A program made the translations under genes and the position numbers. The notes under the pieces were generated by a model. The model was given only the letters and a program-made list of their open reading frames with translations, was not told where the DNA came from and did not search any database. From Cryptomeria japonica (lineage: Eukaryota; Streptophyta; Pinopsida; Cupressales; Cupressaceae), in NCBI RefSeq assembly GCF_030272615.1, contig NC_081409.1, positions 619,427,255 through 619,491,254 of the forward strand: DNA of 64,000 bases. The letters are read 5' to 3'. Below are positions 56,240 through 64,000 of this stretch, piece by piece (position 1 is the first letter of the stretch; every line of letters starts with the position of its first letter).

Positions 56240-59200
56240 ATGATGAAGAGGGAAGGTCCAAAGTTCAAGAAAGACAACTTTAAAATATGGAAGGATAGAA
56301 TGAAGATATACATCAGAAGCATGGGTGCTCAACATTGGAGCTATGTTGAGAATTCTTATGTTATCCCTACCGGTACTCTCACCAATGATCAAAAGAGAGA
56401 TTCAGGAGAATGGGCAAGCCATGGAAGCCCTAATCAATAGCTTATCTGACATTGAGTTTATTGATGTTTAGGATAAAGAGAATCCCAAAGAAGTATGGGA
56501 TGCCCTTGAGAATATCTATGGCAGTGATGAGCATGTGAAACAAGCTAAGGAAGAAAGCCTTAGGGGAAAGTTTGAAGACATGTGGATGGTTGAAGGAGAG
56601 ACCATTCAATAATATGGAATAAGAATTAAAATTGGTGTTGGAGATATCAAGAGTGCAAGTGGTAAAATAGAAGATTCCACTATTGTTAGGAAAGTTTTGA
56701 GATCCTTATTACCGATCTATGCAATAAGGGTTGCTGCTATTCAGGAGTTGAGGTCTGTAGACAAGACAAAGGTATCTCTGGACTCCATCATTGCAAAGTT
56801 AACAACTTATGAGATAAATAATTATGATGGCAGTATTCAGAAGACTGAATCAACCTTTAGAGCATCTGTTGTACCATCTAGAAAAGGCAAAGAAGCTAGT
56901 ACTAGTGGTGAACCAAGAGAAAGTAGAGAAATGGATGATGAGGAGATCCTAATGGAATTTGAATCTCTTCTTGCCAAGAGACTTCCCAAGGGAACTGGTA
57001 AATACAGAGGTAAGCTCCCTTTGAAATGCTTTTCTTGTAATCGGATAGGACGCATTGCTATAAACTATCCTAGTGGTGATAATAAGGACAAACTGAAAAA
57101 GTTCAAGAAGTTTAAAGGAGGAAACCGGAGAAACTATTTTGTTGCAGTTGATGAAGGTGTCACTGATGAGTAATCAAAAGATGAAGAAAGTGAAGATATT
57201 GTGTTTGTAGCAGTCAAGGAAGATGTGTCAGACAAGAAGGCTCTTGTCTCTCACTTTGATAATTCCAATGAGTGGATCATTGACAGTGGTTGTTCTCACC
57301 ATATGACTGGTGACCGGAGTAAGTTTCTATCTCTGGAAGAGTATGATGGCAGTGTGGTTCATTTTGGTAATGATGCACCATGTATGGTAAAAGGAAGAGG
57401 GTCCATCTCTCTGAATGAAAAAAGAAGTGCTGACAATGTGTATTGGGTAGAAGGTATCAGACACAACCTTTTGAGTGTTGCCTAGCTAAATGATAATGGA
57501 ATCACTCTGGAATTCAGAGATGGAGTGTGTAAAATAAAAGGTAAGAGTGGTGAACTAATGGCCACCAGTATGTAGACCAAAGGTAGCCTATTTTAGCTAA
57601 ATGCTAATGTCGGTACATGTCTAATGGCTAAGTTTGATGATAGCTAGATATGGCATAGGAGACTCTGCCATGTAAACTTTGATAATATTGTGAAGGATAG
57701 TAAGATCAAGGCAGTTAGAGGATTGCCTATGCTGAGAAAATTAGAAAATCCTTTGTGCAGAGAGTGTCAACTACGGAAAATGTCTTCCTCAACCTTCAAA
57801 GGTAAATCTTTCACTACAAACAATTTACTTGATCTTGTGCATACTGATTTGTGTGGTCCTATGAAAACTAGGAGTGTGAAGGGAGATAGGTATTTTATGA
57901 TTCTTACTGATGATTGCTCAAGAATGATGTGGGTCACATTCTTGAAGGACAAATCTAAAGTCTTTGGAAAGTTCAAAGCCTTCAGAGCACTGATTGAAAA
58001 AGAAATCAGTAAGAGGATTAAGTGCTTAAGAACTAATCAAGGAGGAGAATTCACTTCCGGTGAATTCAATAAATACTATGAAGAGAATGGCATCAAGAGG
58101 CAAGTGTCTTCCCCCCAGACTCCACAGCAGAATGGCCTAGCAGAGAGGAACAACCAGACTATGGTTGAAGTAGCTAGAACTATGTTGATCCAAGGGAAGG
58201 TTGCTCACACCTTTTGGAGAGATGCGGTGAGCACTACAATCTACACAATGAACTAGATACTCATAAAAAAGGGTAAGGATAAAACTCCTTATGAGTATTG
58301 GACCTGTAATACACCAGTGGTAAGCTACTTTAGAGTGTTTGGTAGCAAATGTTATACCAAGAGGAGTGAACATCAGAGCAAGTTTGATGATAAATGTGAT
58401 GAGGGAATATTCTTAGGGTAGTCCACAAAGAGCAAAGCTCTCAAATGTTTCAACAATAGGACTCGGAGAATTGTTGAAAGCATCAATGTTAGAGTTGATG
58501 AAACCTCTAAGAAATCTGAGGAAACCGACAGTGAGCAAGTAGGAGATGAACCGGTTGTAACCTTCTGGGAATCAGTTGCAAAACAACCTAGCACCAGTAA
58601 TAGTGCTCCTACATCGGTAGATGTTGATGCTGGTGAAGATGAGGATGAAGAAGAAAAGCAAGAGGAAACAACTAAGATCATTCTTAGGTATGTAAAGTTG
58701 AATTGTGATCCAAAGCATATCATAGGAGACAAGGATGCAAGAATTCTTACAAGAAGAAAGCTCAGAGAAAACTTGCATGATCTTTGAATTTGAGCCTAAA
58801 ACATTCAAAGAGTCACATAAAGATGAAGACTGGATCAAGGCAATGGAAGAGGAACTTGACTAGATAGAAAAGAATGGTACATGGTCTTTGGTACCCAGAC
58901 CTGAGCATAAAAATGTCATAGGCACCAAATGGGTTTTCAGAAATAAACTAAATGAAGATGACACTATGGTAAGAAACCAAGCCAGACTGGTGTGCAAAGG
59001 ATATGCTCGAGAAGAAGGAGAAGACTATGGAGAAACCTTCACTCCTATAGCCAGATTGGAAGGAGTTCATATTCTTCTTGCATATGCAACATTCAAGGGA
59101 TTCAAAGAATATCAAATGGATGTAAAATCTGCATTCCTGAATGGATTACTAGAAGAGGAGGTGTATATAGAGAAACCAGATGGGTTTTAGCTATTAGAAG

Positions 59201-60345
59201 ATAGTGACATGGTGTGTAGGCTACATAAGGCCTTGTATGGACTAAAGTAGGCACCTAGAGCATGGTATGAATGCTTGCACTCCCATCTTGTGAAGATAGC
59301 AATATCTATCTGAAGTCAGAAGGAGATCATATTCTAATCTATGAGGTATTTGTTGATGACATAATCTTTGGAGGAGATGATAAGATGAGTCATGATTTTG
59401 TAGATGAGATGAAAAAGGAGTTTGAGATGTCACTTATAGGAGAGATTAAGTTCTTCATTGGACTACAGATTCAACAAATGAAAGATGGAATCTTTATAAC
59501 TCAGTCCAAGTATGTCAAAGAAGTATTGAAGACTTTTGGCATGGAAGATAGCAAACCGGTTGGTACACTGATAGTGACTGGTTGGTACACTGATAGTGAC
59601 CGGTTGGTACACTGATAGTGACTGGTTGTAAACTATCAAAGGAGGATGACTCAGTGTTGGTAAATGAGAAAGAATACTGATCAATGATTGGTAAATTGCA
59701 CTATGTAGTGCATAGTAGACTAAACATTGCACATGCAGTGGGCATTACTACACGGTTCTAGAAAAGCCCAAGAGAATCCTACTTGGTAGCAGTCAAGTGG
59801 ATTCTAAGATTTCTGAAGGGAACTATTGACTATGAATTATGGTATCCATATAGTAATGATTTCAACCTAAAAGTGTTTACAGATGTTGACTAGGCTGGTA
59901 ATGTGGATGACTGGAAGAGCACAACTGGTGGTGCATTCTTTCTTGGTGGTAGACTAGTCTCATGGATGAGTAAGAAGCAGAGTTGTATCTCTTAGTCTAC
60001 AACAGAAGTGGAGTATGTTGTAGCATTTATGAACTACACCCAGACAATCTGGATGAAGCATGTATTAAATGGCTTCAAAGTTCCTATATCTGAACTAATA
60101 AGTATATTTTGTGACAGCACAAGTGCGATTAACATCTCCAATAATTCGGTTTTACATTCTAGAACCAAACACTTTGAGCTTAAGTATCATTTCTTAAGGG
60201 AAAAGGTTCAGAACAAAGAGATTGTATTGGAACATGTTTCTAGTAAGGAGCAGTTAGTAGACATATTCACCAAGCCTCTACCGAAGGCTACCTTTACCTA
60301 TTTGAGAGGTAAATTAGGGGTGTTTCCCCTTCAAGAGGTGAACTA
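56240..60345 (+). pseudogene. gag-pol: Copia K Gag-Pol polyprotein, broken
   Basis: Domains in order: Gag from ATG 56240 (KFKKDNFKIWKDRMK; frameshift about 56395); CCHC-like CFSCNRIGRIAINYP (about 57028), where the His is Arg and the last Cys is Tyr, so zinc binding is lost; protease WIIDSGCSHHM (about 57272); GAG-pre-integrase HRRLCHVNFD, CRECQL; integrase LVHTDLCGPM, MILTDDCSRMMWV, TNQGGEFTSGEF and PQQNGLAERN (57830-58150; the family's usual DxG reads NQGG here); RT with NGTWSLV, RLVCKGY, MDVKSAFLNG and FVDDIIFGG (58880-59640); RNase H KSTTGGAFFLGG to DIFTKPLP, end 60345. At least ten TAG/TGA/TAA stops and shifts near 58785 and 59270, plus a 22-bp triplication at 59560, abolish function. 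Confidence 0.92.
59560..59627 (+). repeat. 22-bp tandem triplication in K RT
   Basis: GGTTGGTACACTGATAGTGA plus CT or CC occurs three times in a row where related copias have one copy (the P-[MI]-TG segment after RT). The two extra copies add 44 bp and shift the frame. Confidence 0.9.
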
Positions 60346-60594
60346 AAGGTGAGTTCTCCACATCAGTTAGGACTTACATTGATATATCTTTATTAGGATT
60401 GATGTGTTGAAGGATGCTACTCCTTAGGGGGAGTAGCATAGTGGGACATAGTTGTTTGTGCCTCCACTTTGGCATTGTTATCAAAGGGGGAGAAGATGTA
60501 AAGTGGAGAAGATATCTGCAATATTGGGGAGAAGATGTGAAGCTGAAGCAGAAAGATATCTTTGTATATTACCATCAATGGCAAAGGGGGAGAT
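60346..60594 (+). other. Copia K 3' non-coding region and PPT
   Basis: Spacer with several AAAGGGGGAGA blocks (60426, 60482, 60584). The last, AAAGGGGGAGAT, abuts the LTR. Short frames here are artefacts. Confidence 0.75.
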
Positions 60595-62082
60595 TGTTGG
60601 CATATGTGCAGAGCATGATGACATGATGATATTGTATGTTTTCATTGATGTCAATATGTTGAAGAGTGAACTGGTATATTGAAGTAAGCAACATGCAAAA
60701 GAACCGATATGATGTAGTGAACCAGTATATGTGAAAAAGTGAAGTGGTATGTCTATCCAAGTGAACCAATATGTTGGAATGTGAACCGGTAGACAAAATG
60801 TTTTATATCAAGGTTTCATATGGTATGACTACCGGTTGGTAGTCTTAGCTTCAAGGTTTCTAGTTGAAGTGTTCCAAGCCTGTGTGATTCAACCGATGAC
60901 ATTGTGTGATGAGTTAGCATTGTAATGAAGGACAAATTTGTTTCCATGTTAGCCTTGTGCATGGGAAGGATCTTGCATGAAGGAGATTGATCCTATCTAC
61001 CTCGGGAATTTGCATACTCTCTGTAAATGGTGGAGAACGCGTGATGGGTTATCAACATTCATGAAGTGGTGAATAACGAATGATGGAGAACATCTTGAGA
61101 TTTGTTCAAGATTGTTGTAATCAATGCAATATGTTCAGTGGTTAGCATTGAACCAACTGAATTTATTAACCTAAATGTTTAGGGTTTAGGGTTTATGCTA
61201 CCGACCTATCTGTTTCCTATAAGGTCAATGTTGATTTTCATATTGAGGTTGTTGGAAAATGTTGTGTGTGTATCTAAGTGCAGAGATACATGATTATTTC
61301 TAGACCAGATAAGCGAATAGATACCTGTAGAGTGTGATTGCAAAAGGAAGGAACTAAAGTAGATCTGCATTGGCATTGAAGTGTTGTTACCAGACCATTG
61401 TAATACCTGTTGACCTCCAACCACTTCAACAGTTGGAAAATCCCTTAACAGGGTAGCCTTAACTAGCTTGCTATAAATCCTTTAACAAGGTGACTCAAAA
61501 ACTTTGAGTTCATGAAATCCTCTAACAAGGTAACTTTTAATAGGGTTTAACTCTTAACCAGGTATTTTAGCCATCCCTTAACTGGGTGATCCCTAGCAGG
61601 ATCGGTTCCTAACATAACCTATTGTAAAAGTCTCTAACTGGACTAGGCTCCTAATAGAGCAGACTTCAAAAGGGTTCAAAGAACAACTTGTGAGTATTCA
61701 TCCCCACCGTGGTTTTTCCTAGTTGGGTTTCCACGTGAAAAAATATGTGTTATGTGTGATGCTTTGTTATTTTCTATCAAGCAGTAAAGCATGTTGAACT
61801 AGTAAGTCTTTACATTTCTATTGATGTATCACTAGTGTATGCATATGGGTGAAGTGGAAATAAGATGATTATATTGTGTGGAAGTTGAGAGTTACTGGTC
61901 TATGTCTTTCACATTCTTACTGTGTTTAACCGGCAGTAATCTGGTTTAGACCGGTGTTATTACTTGCCAGTCAAGAACAGAGTTTTCAGTCAAACCGGTT
62001 TAAGGAAAAGTGATTTTTGCCTGTACTAATTCACCCCCCCCTTTCAATACCGGTTTGGTACTAACTATTCATCATCTATTCA
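60595..62082 (+). repeat. Copia K 3' LTR
   Basis: 1488 bp, from TGTTGGCATATG to TCTATTCA; a direct repeat of 54658-56165. The telomere-like stretch is near 61176 and the CCTTAAC/GGG series at 61438-61660. Confidence 0.92.
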
Positions 62083-64000
62083 TTATCTTCAACATTCTCT
62101 TTCAAAAAAATATACTTGATAGAAACATGCTTAGTCTTAGAGTGAAATACCAGATTCTTTGATATATCAATTGTTGTTGAATTATCACAATAAATGATTA
62201 TCGGTTCTTTGCATTTTAACTTTATGTCCTTCAACATTTTCTTAATCCATAATACCTGAGTACAATTAGTTGTTGTTGCAACATATTCTGATTTTGTTGT
62301 TGATAATGATTTACAACTCTTCTTCTTGCTTATCCAAGAAATCAATCTTCTACCAAGAAAGAATGCACCACCAGTGGTACTCTTTCTGTCATCTACATCT
62401 CCTGCCCAATTTGCATTGGTGTATGTACATAAATCAAAATTTTCATCTTTATGATACCATAAACCAACATTTGTTGTGCCTTGTAGATATCGAAAAATCC
62501 TTTTTACTGTTGATTCATGATTTTCTTTAGGATTACTCTAAAACCTTGAAACAATACCTACTGCATTCATTATATAAGGTCTTGTTTGTATCAAATACAA
62601 TAAATTTCCAATCATAGATTTGTCTCTTGTCAGATTAACAGGAGCTGGATCATTCTTCATTGTCAATTTATCAGTTGTTGTCATAGGAGTACTTACCGAT
62701 TTAGAGTTTTCCATACCAAATTTCTTCAGTAATTTCTTCAAGTATTTTACATGACATATGAATATACCTTTATTAGTTTGTGAAATCTTCAATCCTAAAA
62801 AGAATTTAATCTCCCCAATCATAGACATTTCAAATTCTTCTTTCATCTTGTTAGCAAAGTCCTTACATAATCCATCTCCTCCAAAAATGATATCATCAAC
62901 AAAAAATTCAATAAATAAGATGTCATCATTAGTCACTTTGTAATATATGTTATTGTCAGCATTACCTTTAGTGTAACCAAGCTTCAAAAGATATTTGTCC
63001 AATCTAGCATACCAAGCTCTAGGAGCTAGCTTCAATCCACACAAAGCTTTCCTTAATCTGCAAACAATATCTTTATCAGTTGTTAATGAAAATCCACCAG
63101 GTTGTTCAATGTAAACTTCCTCTTCAAGATCATCATTCAGAAATGCACATTTTACATCCATCCGATATACTTTATAGTTCTTATGAGCTGCAAATGCAAG
63201 AAATAATCTAACTGCCTCAATTCTAGCTACCGGTGCAAAGGTTTCATTATAATCAATTCCCTCCTTTTGTGAATATCCTTTACAAACCAATCTTGCTTTG
63301 TTCTTGATTAATTTACCATCTTCATTAAGTTTATTTCTAAATACCCATTTAGTTCCAATTACATTTTTGTCTTTAGGTCGGGGAACTAATGCCCATGTAT
63401 TGTTCTTTTCAATTTTTTCTAATTCATCTTCCATTGCTTTTATCTAATGTTCATCTTGACATGCTTCAATAACAGATGTCGGTTCAATTTGAGAAATTAA
63501 GCATACCTCTTCATTTTCTAGTCTTCCTCTTGTCATAACACTTTGATACTTTTTCCCAATTATCTAATTTTCTGAGAGATTCAGTCTTACATATATGGGT
63601 TTATTCACATGCTATTGTTCTTTAGTCACTGTGGAATTCTCTGATGATGTTGGTGTGACTCAATCCATATTCTGTACTAGTGTAATCTATGTTGGTTCAT
63701 TTATAATCATCTCAACTACCGGTTCCGAATCTACGGACCTTGAATTTTCTCTAAAGTGTTCATCTATCTTCACATTATCTTTCAATGATGTTCTACAATC
63801 TTTTATTAAAACATCTATATGCCTTTATCTTAGATAAATAACCAATAAATATTCCTTGATCACTTATAGGATCAAATTTACCAACATACTCATCTCTCCT
63901 ACTATAGCTTTTGCTTCCAAATATTCTAAATTACTTAAAAGCAAGAGTATTACCAAACCATAGTTCATAAGGGGTCTTACCAGTTTCACCTTTGATGTGA
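62083..64000 (-). pseudogene. pol: Copia J Pol: integrase C-terminus, RT and RNase H
   Basis: Minus strand from the window edge: integrase end (KTPYELWFGN, FGSKSY, about 63900-64000); linker with TRGRLENEEVCLISQIEP; RT 63434-62538 in one open frame ([47 protein letters not shown], catalytic FVDDIIFGG at about 62890, FFLGLKISQ); RNase H 62530-62083 (NANWAGDVDD, KSTTGGAFFLGRR, YCDNSTTIDISKN, HSKTKHVSIKY). A stop lies between RT and RNase H (about 62538), several more in the linker, and LYGLKQAPR reads LCGLKLAPR. RNase H continues at 54657 beyond element K. This is the best-kept copia RT here. Confidence 0.92.

Larger units (their letters stand above)
54658..62082 (+). mobile_element. Copia element K (7425 bp), both LTRs, decayed ORF
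   Basis: 5' LTR 54658-56165, PBS 56171, polyprotein 56240-60345, PPT 60583-60594, 3' LTR 60595-62082. The flanks GGTTA (54653-54657) and TTATC (62083-62087) do not form a clean duplication. However, both sides read the same minus-strand RNase H of copia J, which proves insertion. The LTR family is different from those of C, I and J. Confidence 0.92.

Overview
This 64 kb window is a pile of nested plant LTR retrotransposons. I see no cellular protein gene, rRNA, tRNA or CRISPR array. It suggests intergenic DNA of a large-genome seed plant. A gymnosperm is plausible, but that is only an impression from the copia and Tat-like families and the age of the debris. Every element shows decay: in-frame stops (mostly TAG/TGA, one C-to-T change from CAG, CGA or TGG), frameshifts and truncations. 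Element boundaries were fixed by TG...CA ends, primer-binding sites (PBS), polypurine tracts (PPT) and target-site duplications (TSD), all compared by eye.

Left part (1-25738): a plus-strand copia (F1: 1-329 and 8179-11228) is split inside its polyprotein gene by a Ty3/gypsy element (A, 330-8178) that carries gag plus a degenerate protease but no polymerase. F1's truncated 3' LTR abuts a GA-rich tract (11229-11317 and 24787-25738). That tract is split by a long-LTR copia with a gag remnant and no pol (E, 11318-24786), which is itself split by a non-coding gypsy-type LARD (B, 15547-20575).

Middle (25837-50591): a minus-strand relative of B (G) survives as pieces at 25837-27582, 44456-44860, 46055-46391 and 50547-50591. 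Into it went a rearranged copia (C/H, 27583-31352 and 44104-44455), a copia solo LTR (44861-46054, TSD GAAAG) and a giant 4155-bp LTR-like unit (46392-50546, TSD CAATG). C/H is in turn split by a large minus-strand Tat-like gypsy (D, 31353-44103, TSD CATGG). D encodes protease, G-patch, RT, two RNase H domains and integrase, but no recognisable gag. It carries a spliced plant-mobile-domain (PMD) gene in antisense.

Right part (50592-64000): copia I (plus) is truncated by copia J (minus), and J's RNase H is split by copia K (plus, 54658-62082, both LTRs present).

The most interesting signals are four. (1) A (gag, dead protease, no pol) and D (pol, no gag) share the same PBS type, PPT and LTR start, as if they were halves of a split, trans-complementing system. 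(2) D carries the antisense, intron-containing PMD gene. (3) An imperfect hairpin module recurs in the LTRs of A, B, D and G and twice in A's leader, and its pairing is kept while its sequence changes. (4) The 4.2 kb LTR-like unit has a perfect TSD.
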